64,000 nt of DNA, taken from Pyxidicoccus xibeiensis. Lineage in GTDB: Bacteria; Myxococcota; Myxococcia; Myxococcales; Myxococcaceae. The translations under genes and the position numbers were made by a program. The stretch spans positions 930,001-994,000 of the forward strand of contig NZ_JAJVKV010000002.1 in assembly GCF_024198175.1 (NCBI RefSeq), given 5' to 3'. This document shows positions 23,993 to 32,606 of the stretch, in pieces. The notes under the pieces are model-generated. The model was not told the origin of the DNA and searched no databases. It worked only from the letters and a program-made list of their open reading frames with translations. Numbering within the stretch: the first letter of the stretch is position 1; each line of letters opens with the position of its first letter.

Positions 23993-24688
23993 GTGACGCG
24001 CGGACCTATGCTGGCCGCCGTGAACTCCGCCCTCCTGGTCGTGGGACTGCTGGCGCTGACGGGCGCGCTCGGCTCCGAGCTGCGCCGCGACGGCTACCAG
24101 TTCCGCCCGCCCGAGGGCTTCCACATGGTGCGCTGGGAGCAGTACGCGGGCTCGCGCGCGGGCGCGGTGGCGCTCCAGTCGGATGCGCCGCGCGCGCTGT
24201 CCGCGGCGCTGGCGGACGGCGAGGGGCCGGAGGCGGCGACGCTGCTGGTGTCGGTGGTGGAGCGGAGCTTCTCCGCCAGCCCCTCCGCGCGGGACGACTT
24301 CGCCGCGGCGGTGATGCAGCACTTCCAGCGCGAGCTGGGCCTGACGCTGTCCCCCGAGCGCGTGGAGCGGCTGGGCGGCGCCGTGCCGCGCGTGGAGGTG
24401 CTGGGCACGCTGCGCGAGGCGGGGCAGGTGCGCACGGTGCTGGTGGCGGCGCTGGCGTCCGAGGGGCGCCACGCGGTGGTGACGGTGAGCGCGCCCGCGG
24501 TGCGCTGGGAGGAGCTGGCCCCGCGCATCCGCGCCTCTCTGGAGACGTTCCGACTGGAGTCGACCAACGCGCCAGGGCCCGTGCCGCGCAGGCTGCTGGG
24601 CGCGCTCGCGGGGGCCCTGGCCGGCGCGCTGGTGGCGTCCTACGCGGCGTGGCGGAGGCGGCGCGTGCGCCAGGACCCGGGCGCGTGA
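23993..24688 (+). CDS. Membrane-anchored protein of unknown function
   Basis: 231 residues. The N-terminal hydrophobic segment (LLVVGLLALTGALG) is a signal peptide or anchor. The middle is an alpha/beta domain beginning GYQFRPPEGFHMVRWE, reminiscent of PsbP/DUF1795-like folds, which often start with a YxFxxPxGF motif. The C-terminus has a Gly/Ala-rich transmembrane helix (LLGALAGALAGALVASYAAW) followed by a basic tail that would face the cytoplasm. The GTG at 23993 has GAAGG five bases before it; an ATG at 24008 is an alternative. It converges with the next gene over ten bases. Confidence 0.7.
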   Translation: MTRGPMLAAVNSALLVVGLLALTGALGSELRRDGYQFRPPEGFHMVRWEQYAGSRAGAVALQSDAPRALSAALADGEGPEAATLLVSVVERSFSASPSARDDFAAAVMQHFQRELGLTLSPERVERLGGAVPRVEVLGTLREAGQVRTVLVAALASEGRHAVVTVSAPAVRWEELAPRIRASLETFRLESTNAPGPVPRRLLGALAGALAGALVASYAAWRRRRVRQDPGA

Positions 24689-24698
24689 GGCCCCGGGC

Positions 24699-25253
24699 TC
24701 AGCCCACGAAGTGGAAGCGGTAGTGGCACTCCGCGTCGCCCTGCGAGAAGCCCTTGAGCCGCTCGGAGCGCACGTGCTTCGCGCCCAGCACCTCGAGCCC
24801 GTGCTTCATGAAGCCCATGGTGATGAACTCGAAGTACGCGTGGGGCATGGGCACGCCGGTGATGCGCAGGTCGGCGCGGCCCTCGCCCGGCTCGACCAGG
24901 GCGCTGCCCGCGCTGAAGTAGGCCTTCCACACGCCGGGGAAGAACTGCAGGAAGCGGTGATGGTCGGCCTGGCTGAACATGGCCTTGAGCTGGCCCTTGG
25001 TGAGCGCGTGCTCCACGGCGTTCTCCCCGAAGGTCCAGTAGGCCTTCGGGTCGTTCTTGTAGAAGCGCGCCAGCAGCGCCTCGGAAAAGCGGACGTAGGC
25101 GTCCGCCGGAATCCACGTCATCGGCAGCACCGGCTTCGCGAAGACGGGGTCCTTCTTCGCGTACTCCGTCAGGAACGAGCGCCAGGCGGGCTCGCCGAAG
25201 TCGGCCACCACCGACTCGTGCCGCGCGAGGAAGGCCGTGCCTTTGATCTCCAT
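24699..25253 (-). CDS. DUF2378/TIGR02265-like protein (myxobacterial paralogous family)
   Basis: 184 residues with no signal peptide or membrane segment. The start IKGTAFLARHESVVADFGEP and the later PMTWIPADAYVRFSEALL fit the family I recall as TIGR02265/DUF2378, which is expanded in Myxococcus and whose members are about 180-200 residues long. The C-terminal half resembles a haem-NO-binding-associated or START-like fold (GFMKHGLEVLGAKHV, CHYRFHF), but this is weak. Function unknown. It lies downstream of hemA on the same strand, 130 bases away. Confidence 0.65.
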   Translation of the reverse strand: MEIKGTAFLARHESVVADFGEPAWRSFLTEYAKKDPVFAKPVLPMTWIPADAYVRFSEALLARFYKNDPKAYWTFGENAVEHALTKGQLKAMFSQADHHRFLQFFPGVWKAYFSAGSALVEPGEGRADLRITGVPMPHAYFEFITMGFMKHGLEVLGAKHVRSERLKGFSQGDAECHYRFHFVG

Positions 25254-25383
25254 GTCCCAATGTCTCCCAGGCTGAGGTGTTGTCGCTGCCGGGCGGATTG
25301 TTCTCCGCCGCTTCCGCCGGAGGCCAGGACCGACACCCGACGTGTGGCTGCTCGCTCGGAGGACTCCGGGTCGCGGGCTTCGA

Positions 25384-26814
25384 TCACCCTGCGCCGAGGC
25401 CAAACAGCCGGGCAGCGGCTTCGGAGAGTGCCTGGCCATCCGCTCCGTGAGCCTCCCTGCGCAGGCACGAGGTCGGCGCGTGCAGCAGCTTGTTGACGAT
25501 GGCGCGCGCCAGGGCCTCCACGCTCTGGCGCTGCCTGTCCGTGAGGTCCGGGCCCAGGGTCGCCAGGGTCCTTTCCACCTCCGCCCGGGCGATGTGCCCG
25601 GCGCGCCGGCGCAGCTCCACCAGCATCCGCGGTCCGTCCCGCTCCGCCTCGGCCCGCATGAAGCGCCCCACCTCCTGCCGCACCAGCACGCCCGCCGCGC
25701 GGGCCGCCTCCGCGCGTGCCGCCGCGCTGCGCGCGACGAAGCGCTGCAGGTCGTCCACGTCATGGGTGGACACCCACCCCAGCTCGGACACGTCCGGAGC
25801 GATGTCCCGGGGCACGGCCAGGTCCACCATCAGCAGCGGGCGGAACCGCCGCGCCGGGCCCACCGCGCCCATGCTCCGCCGCGTGAACAGCGGCACGGGC
25901 GAGGTCGTCGAGCACACCACCACGTCGGCCTCCTCCAGCAGCGCATGCAGGGCCTCGAACGGCCTCGCCTCACCGCCCACCTCCGCGGCCAGCAGCTCCG
26001 CGCGCGCCCGCGTGCGGTTGGTGACGAGCAGCCGTCCCACCCGCGCCTGTCCCAGATGCCGGGCCGCCAGCCGTCCCATCTCTCCCGCGCCCACCATCAG
26101 CACCGTCTTGTCCGACAGGTCACCCAGCTCGCGGGACACCAGCGCCACGGAGGCGGACGCCATGGACGTGGGCGCCCGGCCGATGGCCGTCCCCGTGCGC
26201 ACGCGCTTCGCGCACGAGAACGCCGCCGCGCACGCGCGGGCCAGCCTCCCACGCGCGGCGCCCGCGCGCCGCGCCGCTTCGAAGGAGGTCTTCACCTGGC
26301 CCAGGATCTGCGACTCGCCCAGCACCAGCGAGTCCAGGCTGCAGGCCACCCGGAACAGGTGCTCCAGCGCCCCGGTGCCCTCGTACTCGTAGAGGTAGCC
26401 CTGGAGCTCGGGCCCGCCCATCCGCTCCAGCTCCTCGCGCACCCGGGCCCGCGCACCCGCCGCGTCCTGCGTGGCCACGTACACCTCGACCCGGTTGCAC
26501 GTGGCGACGATCATCGCCTCGTCGGGGGCCCGCCCCCACCGGCCCAGCAGCTCCAGCCGCCGGGCCTCGCTCATCGCCAGCCGCTCGCGCACCGCCAGCG
26601 GCGCCGTCTGGTGGGACAGGCCCACGCACACCAATGCCACGGCGTCCGTCTCGACGGACCGGGGAGCCGGCACGGGAGCGCCCAGGACCCGCCCGGGCCG
26701 CGTCGAGCGGAGCCTCCAGCAGGGGGTGAAGCGGAGCGGGCCCCTGCCCTGGGCCGGGAGGACGCTTCCATGACGTGGTGGCGGCTGAGCGCCCCGGGGT
26801 GTTCTCGCGGTCAT
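25384..26814 (-). CDS. hemA: Glutamyl-tRNA reductase
   Basis: Reduces glutamyl-tRNA to glutamate-1-semialdehyde, the first committed step of C5 haem synthesis. Motifs are GLSHQTAPLAVRERL, the catalytic Cys in VATCNRVEVY, DSLVLGESQILGQVK, the NADPH site GAGEMG with TNRT, and DLAVPRDIAPDV. The C-terminal dimerisation helices are present. The full frame is 476 residues, about 58 longer than usual at the N-terminus. The ATG at 26814 has AGAGGA before it, but the first 16 codons lack the strong G/C third-position bias. A GTG at 26640 would give 418 residues, the same length as I recall for E. coli HemA, so that start is a real alternative. The haem peroxidase gene upstream is 51 bases away on the same strand. 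Confidence 0.93.
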   Translation of the reverse strand: MTARTPRGAQPPPRHGSVLPAQGRGPLRFTPCWRLRSTRPGRVLGAPVPAPRSVETDAVALVCVGLSHQTAPLAVRERLAMSEARRLELLGRWGRAPDEAMIVATCNRVEVYVATQDAAGARARVREELERMGGPELQGYLYEYEGTGALEHLFRVACSLDSLVLGESQILGQVKTSFEAARRAGAARGRLARACAAAFSCAKRVRTGTAIGRAPTSMASASVALVSRELGDLSDKTVLMVGAGEMGRLAARHLGQARVGRLLVTNRTRARAELLAAEVGGEARPFEALHALLEEADVVVCSTTSPVPLFTRRSMGAVGPARRFRPLLMVDLAVPRDIAPDVSELGWVSTHDVDDLQRFVARSAAARAEAARAAGVLVRQEVGRFMRAEAERDGPRMLVELRRRAGHIARAEVERTLATLGPDLTDRQRQSVEALARAIVNKLLHAPTSCLRREAHGADGQALSEAAARLFGLGAG

Positions 26815-26865
26815 CGTCTGTCCTCTCGCGGGTGCACGGTTGCGGTGGCTGGAAGGGGCGGCGTG

Positions 26866-28281
26866 CTACGCCACCCCGGCGAACCTCAGCAGCTCGCCCA
26901 TGGAGAAGTCGCCGGGCTTCCTTCCCAGGAAGGGCTTCCAGTCGGGGTCTGCCCGCAGGTACGAGAGCCGGTCCCCTTCGAGCATTCCGAGGAACACCTC
27001 CGCGACGATGCGGCCTCCCACGGGGCCCAGCCGCTTGCCCTCCTCGCACCTGTCGGCCTCGCGCAGGATGTAGAACCACGGCGGGGTCGAGCGGTCGAGA
27101 TTCAGGTGCTTCACGTCCGCCAGGTCATCGGCCTGCAGGGGCTTGATGCGCAGCGCGCGGGCCATGTCCTGTCCCGAGGGCATTCCGAAGGCCAGGCTCC
27201 GCAGCAGGTTGCGCTGCGCCAGGGACGCCGGGCTCGCTCCAGGCAGCCCCGGAGGACCGAAGGGCAGCTCGAACAGGACGGTCGACAGCTTGGTGTCGAT
27301 GCGCTGGCCGATCTGCGGCAGGTTGGGCGCGGGGTCGGTCCCCATGCGGAAGAAGAACTTCCACTCCACGAACCGCCGCTCCGCGCGCCTGCCGCCTCGC
27401 AGGTCGTTCGGATCCGGCAGCGACGGGTCCAGGGTGATGTCGAAGACGGGAGCCGCGAAGGTCGTGTTCGCCTGGTAGCCTCCCTTCACCTGGCTGTGCC
27501 CGAAGCGGTAGGCCGCCACCGCGAACTCCACGGGGATGAAGGGCTCATGCCTCCACCGGTAGCACCGGTTGTGGCAATCGTCCTTCATCAGGTCCTTCAC
27601 CAGCGACTCGCCCACGATGTGGGGGAGGAACTCGTTGACCACCATCCACTGGTAGTGCCACCGGACGATGCGCTGGGCTTCCGCGAAGACCTCGCCGCGC
27701 GGCACCCCGCCCTTCGAGATGACGTGGTCGACGACGGCGTTGTGGAACTTCAGGAAGGCCACGTGCAGCTGCGACACGATGACGTTCTCGTCGTTACGAG
27801 GGTCCCCGATGAGCGCCCGCAGCTGGCTGTTGCGCGGCACATCCCTCGGGGCCGCCGCGTCGATGAGGAGCTTCCCGGGCTTGCTCGCGTCGTAGAGGTG
27901 CGAAGACGCGATGGGGCCGGAGCCGTACACGTTGTCCAGCTCCAGCATGGGCGTGCGGAAGTTGGCGACGGCCTCGGGGTCGTTCTGCCGCTCCAGGCTG
28001 GACGTCGGGTCGAACGTCATGTCGTGGTCAATGAACTGTCCCAGGTAGGTGAAGCCCGCGGACAGCTTCGCGGGGTTCTCCGGGTTCTTGCTCGGGTCCG
28101 TCGTGCCCGGATCCATCACGCCACCCTTCTTGCCCAGCTCCAGGAGCGCCTCCCGGACCTGATGGCTGTCCGCCGCGAAGGGGGGCAGCCCCGGGAAGAG
28201 CCTGCCGAACTGCCCCCGGTCGTAGTACCGGGACCTGGGAGGGTTGATGCCTCGGATTTCCATCGCGCCGTGATGAACCAT
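26866..28281 (-). CDS. Animal-type haem peroxidase
   Basis: A 471-residue member of the animal haem (peroxidase-cyclooxygenase) family, unusual in bacteria but known in some. The distal His86 lies in YLGQFIDHDM, the distal Arg162 and Glu165 in GDPRNDENVIVSQLH, and the proximal His262 in AYRFGHSQV, so the haem site is complete. No signal peptide is seen. The ATG at 28281 has AAGGCAGG before it; a second ATG is six codons later. These enzymes oxidise small molecules or lipids with peroxide, and the substrate here is unknown. It lies directly upstream of hemA, which makes the haem precursor, and downstream of three inverted repeats (28343-28411). Confidence 0.93.
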   Translation of the reverse strand: MVHHGAMEIRGINPPRSRYYDRGQFGRLFPGLPPFAADSHQVREALLELGKKGGVMDPGTTDPSKNPENPAKLSAGFTYLGQFIDHDMTFDPTSSLERQNDPEAVANFRTPMLELDNVYGSGPIASSHLYDASKPGKLLIDAAAPRDVPRNSQLRALIGDPRNDENVIVSQLHVAFLKFHNAVVDHVISKGGVPRGEVFAEAQRIVRWHYQWMVVNEFLPHIVGESLVKDLMKDDCHNRCYRWRHEPFIPVEFAVAAYRFGHSQVKGGYQANTTFAAPVFDITLDPSLPDPNDLRGGRRAERRFVEWKFFFRMGTDPAPNLPQIGQRIDTKLSTVLFELPFGPPGLPGASPASLAQRNLLRSLAFGMPSGQDMARALRIKPLQADDLADVKHLNLDRSTPPWFYILREADRCEEGKRLGPVGGRIVAEVFLGMLEGDRLSYLRADPDWKPFLGRKPGDFSMGELLRFAGVA

Positions 28282-28342
28282 GTCGACCTGCCTTGAGTGA
28301 GGCGACGGGGCTCTTCCCGCCGCAAAGCGATGGAGGGGCCGC

Positions 28343-28411
28343 GGCGACAAAAGTGACCTGTCGCCAAGGGCAGACGCGTCTGCTCGGCCGTTCCCATGGA
28401 ACCGGCCGAGC
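28343..28411. promoter_or_regulatory. Three consecutive inverted repeats upstream of the haem peroxidase gene
   Basis: GGCGACA/TGTCGCC (28343-28365) has a nine-base loop. GCAGACGCGTCTGC (28370-28383) is a perfect 14-base palindrome. GCTCGGCCGTTCC (28382-28394) pairs, with one bulged C, with the arm at 28398-28411 around a three-base loop. On the minus strand the third could end the DoxX-like transcript, and the first two lie 60-100 bases before the peroxidase start, where an operator would be expected. Confidence 0.45.
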
Positions 28412-28488
28412 ACTCCAACTGACAGTCGTGTCCGACCGACAGCCCGGAGACGGCGGCAGCGCCTCCCCGTGGGCTCGGGGCGGGAGGT

Positions 28489-29106
28489 TCAGGAGCTCCG
28501 CTCTGGCACCGGAACGGCGGAGAGCACGTCGAGGGGGACGGGCCTCCACAGGAGCAGCAGCGTGATGAGCCACTGGACCACCTCGACGGGCAGCCTCCAG
28601 GCCTGCTCTGTGACGGCGATGCCATTCATCGTGACGGGGTCTCCGAGCGCATTGCCCAGGCCGACGGTGACGATGGCCACCGTCATGGCGACGAAGAGCG
28701 GCAGTGCGTTCAGGCGTGTGAGGAGGGCGGGGGCGGGCAGGAAGGCGCTGAGCAGCAGCCCCGTGCCGCAGATCATCTCCACCAGGCAGACGAGGTACGC
28801 GTTGAACAGCGGGAAGGGAACGCCGATGGCGGCCAGGTACATGCCGAAGCCCTCCACGCCCACGGGCAGCGACACGGCATCCGTGCCCAGGGGCATGGCT
28901 TCGAAGAACTTCAGGTAGCCCAGCACGAAGAAGATGAGCGCGGCCGTGGCGCGCAGGGCGAGCCGCAGGGGCGTGTCGGCGGGCGTCAGGAGGCGGGGGC
29001 CTGGAGTCCGTGCACGCACGCGGTGGGAGGGGCGCGTGCGCGTGGCGCTGGACGCGTCCCGCGGAAGCGCTGGAAGGGGCACGGAATGTCGCGAGCGGTA
29101 GTTCAT
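28489..29106 (-). CDS. DoxX-like membrane protein
   Basis: 205 residues. A basic, Pro/Arg-rich N-terminal tail of about 50 residues is followed by four hydrophobic segments (ATAALIFFVLGYLKFF, FNAYLVCLVEMICGTGLLLS, LNALPLFVAMTVAIVTVGLG, VVQWLITLLLLW). The pattern FVLGYLKFFE and the small four-helix size match the DoxX/DoxD-like family of inner-membrane proteins, some of which take part in redox or oxidative-stress responses. The ATG at 29106 has only a weak ribosome site. The long tail could mean the true start lies further in. Placed on the same strand as the peroxidase and hemA genes. Confidence 0.8.
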   Translation of the reverse strand: MNYRSRHSVPLPALPRDASSATRTRPSHRVRARTPGPRLLTPADTPLRLALRATAALIFFVLGYLKFFEAMPLGTDAVSLPVGVEGFGMYLAAIGVPFPLFNAYLVCLVEMICGTGLLLSAFLPAPALLTRLNALPLFVAMTVAIVTVGLGNALGDPVTMNGIAVTEQAWRLPVEVVQWLITLLLLWRPVPLDVLSAVPVPERSS

Positions 29107-29486
29107 GAATGCATCCGGGAGGGGGTGGGGGGAGGTGGAGCGACGGCGCCTTGCGCGGCCCCGTCCGTTGGTGGTCCAGGGCGGGCGGGAATCCCATGGC
29201 GGCCCTCCACAGGGATGGAGTGCGGCGCCTCCAAAGTGAATGGCGTCCCACGGGCCCCGAGGTCCGCTGTCAGGACACCTGGGTGCCATGGAGGGAGCCG
29301 AGGGGTGCTCCGCGCCCGTCACATCCCGGGACTGGCGGAGGGGTACGCAACCCGGCGTGGCGCCAGCGAGCGCCTGGGACGGAGCGCCAGCCTGCGAGGC
29401 AGGCCGCCGGCCCGTCCCTTGCGGCCGCTTCTTCCCGTGGCTCGCCGCCCCGGGCAGGGCCCGCTGGGGTAGGGTGGGAGGCATCC
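29107..29486. other. Divergent intergenic region, no gene seen
   Basis: The 380 bases separate the DoxX-like gene (minus) from the protease gene (plus). Open frames run through it on both strands, but none has a ribosome site or the codon bias of its neighbours. I see no clear promoter match beyond weak ones and only short inverted repeats, such as CTCCA/TGGAG near 29203. Confidence 0.5.
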
Positions 29487-30824
29487 ATGATTGCCTTCAT
29501 CCTCGCCGCCGTGCTGGCGCAAGCGCCGGTGCCTCCGGTGGAGCCAGGGCCGCCTCCATCCGCCGGGACGACCGAGCCTGCCGAGCCTGCCGAGCCCGCG
29601 CCGGTGCCCATCGCCGCGTTGCCCCCGGCCACGCACGAGCTGTTCCAGCGCATCGAGGGCCGCGTCGCCCAGGTGCGCATCATCGAGCGCCGGTCCGGGA
29701 CGCGCTCGTCCATCGGCTCGGCGTTCTTCGTCTCCGCCGACGGGCACGCCATCACCAACTACCACGTGGTCTCCGACGTGGTCATCCACCCGGAGGACTA
29801 CACCGCGGAGCTGGTGCTGAAGGGCGGAGGGGAGCCCGTGCCGGTGAAGCTGGTGGACGTGGACGTGGTGCACGACCTGGCCGTCATCCGGCTCGCCACG
29901 CCCGTGAAGGACTTCTTCGCCCTGGAGGAGCGCGAGCCCCCGCACGGCGCGCGCCTGTTCGCCATGGGCAACCCCAGGGATCTGGGCACCACCATCGTCG
30001 AGGGCACCTACAACGGCCTCATCCAGGACGCCCTCTACGAGCGGCTCCACTTCAGCGGCGCCATCAACCCCGGCATGAGCGGCGGGCCCACGCTCACGGG
30101 CGAGGGGCGGGTGGTGGGCGTCAACGTCGCCACCATGGGCAACCAGGTGGGCTTCCTGGTGCCGGTGCGCTACGCGCGAGAGCTGCTCGCCCGCGCGCTC
30201 CAGCGCAAGGCGGAGGACCCGCAGGCCCTGCTGGACGGCGTGCGCGCGCAGCTGATGGACAACCAGCAGCGGCTCACCGAGCAGCTCCTGTCGGCCCCGC
30301 CGCCGAAGCATGCGCTGGGCGGCTACCGCGTCCCCGGCCGCTGGAGCCCCTTCCTCAAGTGCTGGGGCGACACGCCGCACGACCCGGAGGTGCCGTACAC
30401 CGTCACGAACTACCAGTGCTCGTCGGAGGAGGACATCTACCTGTCCTCGCGCCACCGCACGGGCGTGGTGTCCTTCCTGCACCAGCACGCCACCAGCCAG
30501 GAGCTGGGCCCGCTGCGCTTCTCCGCGCTGTACAGCGCGCTGTTCTCCAACGACCCGGACCCGGTGGAGGCCACGCGCCAGGACGTCACCAACTACCGCT
30601 GCCGGTCCGAGTTCGTGGACGTGGGCGGCCTGTCCGTGCGCACCGCGCTGTGCCTGCGCGCGTACCGGAAGTTCCCGGGCCTCTATGACGTGGTGCTGCG
30701 CGCCGCCACGCTGAACGCGGGCACCAGCGGCTTGGACACGTCGCTCACCCTGGCCGGCTTCACCGCGGACAATGGCCGCCGGATTGCCCGTCGCTACCTG
30801 GAGGGGCTGTCGTGGACGAAGTGA
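29487..30824 (+). CDS. Exported trypsin-like (S1C, HtrA/DegP-type) serine protease with unknown C-terminal domain
   Basis: 445 residues. A short signal peptide (IAFILAAVLAQA) and Pro/Ala/Glu-rich linker precede the protease domain (about 50-240). The catalytic triad is His93 (NYHVVSDV), Asp130 (VVHDLAVIRL) and Ser198 (NPGMSGGP), with GNPRDLGTTIVEG before it. No PDZ domain follows. The C-terminal 180 residues form a domain I do not recognise, with Cys residues in FLKCWGD, NYQCSSEED, NYRCRSEFV and RTALCLRAY, probably disulphide-bonded in the periplasm. The ATG at 29487 has GGGTGGGAGG before it. The stop overlaps the start of the FHA gene by 13 bases, suggesting a functional pair. Confidence 0.9.
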   Translation: MIAFILAAVLAQAPVPPVEPGPPPSAGTTEPAEPAEPAPVPIAALPPATHELFQRIEGRVAQVRIIERRSGTRSSIGSAFFVSADGHAITNYHVVSDVVIHPEDYTAELVLKGGGEPVPVKLVDVDVVHDLAVIRLATPVKDFFALEEREPPHGARLFAMGNPRDLGTTIVEGTYNGLIQDALYERLHFSGAINPGMSGGPTLTGEGRVVGVNVATMGNQVGFLVPVRYARELLARALQRKAEDPQALLDGVRAQLMDNQQRLTEQLLSAPPPKHALGGYRVPGRWSPFLKCWGDTPHDPEVPYTVTNYQCSSEEDIYLSSRHRTGVVSFLHQHATSQELGPLRFSALYSALFSNDPDPVEATRQDVTNYRCRSEFVDVGGLSVRTALCLRAYRKFPGLYDVVLRAATLNAGTSGLDTSLTLAGFTADNGRRIARRYLEGLSWTK

Positions 30825-31780
30825 TCTTCCTGGAGGTGCTGGAGGGCGACGCCGTCCACGCCCGCCACCGCCTGGAGCGCTTCCCCGCCAGCGTGGGGCG
30901 CGGCTATGGCAACGACGTCATCCTCGACGACCCGAAGGTGTCCGCCGAGCACCTGCGCATCGACCGGCGCGAGGACGGCGCCCTGGTGCTGCGCGACGTG
31001 GGCAGCCACAACGGCACGTACCGCGTCGACCCGTGGGCGCCGCTTGCCGAGCTGGAGCTGACGCCCGACACGCGCGTGGCCGTGGGGGACACCGTGCTGC
31101 GCTTCCGCGCGCGCAACCACCCCGTGGAGGACACCGTCGTGGGGCCCGCGCCCACCGCGCCCCGGCCTCGCGTGTTCGAGCAGCCCCGGACGTTCGCGCT
31201 GGCACTCGCCGCCCTGCTGGGCGCGAGCGTGCTGGAGGCGTACCTCACCAACTACGGCCGCACCGACTGGAGCGAGCTGGTGGTGTCCGTCGTCATCCCG
31301 CTGGCGCTCGTCCTCCTGTGGGCCGGCGGCTGGTCGGTGGCGAGCCGCATCGCCCGACGCCAGTTCCACTACCGCTCGCACGCCGCGATCGGCTCGCTGG
31401 TGCTGCTGGGCGCCTTCGTCCTGCCCCTGCTGCTGACGCTGGTGGGCTTCAGCCTGGCGCTGGGCAGCGGCCTGTCGGCGCTCCACCACGTCGCCTTCCT
31501 GGGGCTGCTGGGCTGGGGCCTGTTCTGGCACCTGCGCTACGTGACGCGGTGGGACCCGCGCCGGCTGGTGCGGGTGCTCGCCGTCGTCACCCTGGTCTTC
31601 GGGGGGCTGTCGCGCGCGGACGAGTTGCTGGGCAACGAGAGCTTCAGCCCGGAGCTGGACTTCCCCCGGACGCTGCTGCCGCCGGCCTTCCGGCTGGCGG
31701 GGACCCAGCCCGTGGAGACCTTCTTCGAGGAGACGGACGGCCTTGTGGAGCAGGTGGACGCGCTGGTGAAGGAGGACTGA
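30812..31780 (+). CDS. FHA-domain membrane protein
   Basis: 322 residues. An N-terminal FHA domain (about 5-100: SVGRGYGNDVIL, VSAEHLRI, and SHNGTY) is cytoplasmic and should bind phosphothreonine peptides. Four to five transmembrane helices follow (about 127-265, including FALALAALLGASVLEAYL, VVSVVIPLALVLLWAGGW and LVLLGAFVLPLLLTLVGFSL). The C-terminal 60 residues would be outside or in the cytoplasm. It starts at GTG, 13 bases inside the protease gene, so it probably uses the same message. A role linking kinase signalling to the periplasmic protease is inference. Confidence 0.85.
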   Translation: MDEVIFLEVLEGDAVHARHRLERFPASVGRGYGNDVILDDPKVSAEHLRIDRREDGALVLRDVGSHNGTYRVDPWAPLAELELTPDTRVAVGDTVLRFRARNHPVEDTVVGPAPTAPRPRVFEQPRTFALALAALLGASVLEAYLTNYGRTDWSELVVSVVIPLALVLLWAGGWSVASRIARRQFHYRSHAAIGSLVLLGAFVLPLLLTLVGFSLALGSGLSALHHVAFLGLLGWGLFWHLRYVTRWDPRRLVRVLAVVTLVFGGLSRADELLGNESFSPELDFPRTLLPPAFRLAGTQPVETFFEETDGLVEQVDALVKED

Positions 31781-31784
31781 GCGG

Positions 31785-32591
31785 CTACACGGCCGTGGCC
31801 CGGCTCGGGCGCGGCGTCGCCGCGGGCGCGTCCCCCGCCACGCTCGCCCGCACCAGCCGCAGGAAGTCCTCCAGCGTGCGGCCGGCGACGAGGGGGTAGG
31901 GCTCGTCAAGCGTCTCGAGCCCGTCGACGCGGTCCACGCGGAAGGTGCGGAAGTCGTCGCGCAGCTCGCACCACGCGGCCAGCGACCAGACCCGGCCCCA
32001 GAAGGTCAGGCCCAGGGGCCACACGGTGCGCAGCGACGTCTCGCCGTCCAGCGAGTCGTAGCGGAAGCGCACCTTGCGCCGCTCCCGCACCGCGCGCCGC
32101 AGCCCATGCAGGGCCGGCGCGCGGACGTCGGGGCCCGCGGTCGGGCAGCCTCGTGGGAGGCCCTCCGCCCGGGTGGGGCCCGGGGCTCCCGGCCGCCGCG
32201 CGTCGCTGCCCCCCAGCGGTACCATCAGGGCGGGGGCGGCCAGCTCGTCGCGCCGCGAGATGGGGAGGGCGGCGGCAATCTTCGTGAGCGCGGAGTCCGC
32301 GGCGCGGGCGAGCGCCGGGTCCGCGCCCGCCTGCACCATGCGTGCGCCGAGCACCAGGGCCTCCAGCTCCTCCTCGCTGAAGGCGAGCGGCGGCATCGTG
32401 TAGCCGCGGTCCAGCGTGTACCCCACGCCGGCCTCCCCGTGGATGGGGACGCCGGAGCGGGCCAGGTCGCTGACGTCGCGGTACACGGTGCGCTCGGAGA
32501 CTCCCAGCTTCCGCGCCAGCTGCGCGGCCTTCACCAGCCGCTGGCGCTGCATCAGCTGGACGACCTGGAAGAGGCGATCGGCGCGGCGCAT
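31785..32591 (-). CDS. HTH-WYL transcriptional regulator
   Basis: 268 residues. An N-terminal DeoR/HTH_11-type winged helix (about 1-60, AQLARKLGVSERTVYRDVSD) binds DNA. A WYL domain follows (about 160-250, RRKVRFRYDS then VWSLAAWCELR), which in other family members senses ligands or nucleic acids. The organisation is that of YafY-type regulators. Its start lies 15 bases after the stop of the VOC gene upstream, so the two are likely one operon, and the VOC protein may be its target or partner. It converges with the FHA gene, with four bases between the stops. Confidence 0.9.
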   Translation of the reverse strand: MRRADRLFQVVQLMQRQRLVKAAQLARKLGVSERTVYRDVSDLARSGVPIHGEAGVGYTLDRGYTMPPLAFSEEELEALVLGARMVQAGADPALARAADSALTKIAAALPISRRDELAAPALMVPLGGSDARRPGAPGPTRAEGLPRGCPTAGPDVRAPALHGLRRAVRERRKVRFRYDSLDGETSLRTVWPLGLTFWGRVWSLAAWCELRDDFRTFRVDRVDGLETLDEPYPLVAGRTLEDFLRLVRASVAGDAPAATPRPSRATAV

Positions 32592-32606
32592 GGCGCGGGA
32601 GTCCGG

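Noticed and set aside
29109..29486. 126-codon upstream extension of the protease frame
   Set aside because: It would bury the signal peptide; a strong ribosome site precedes the ATG at 29487.
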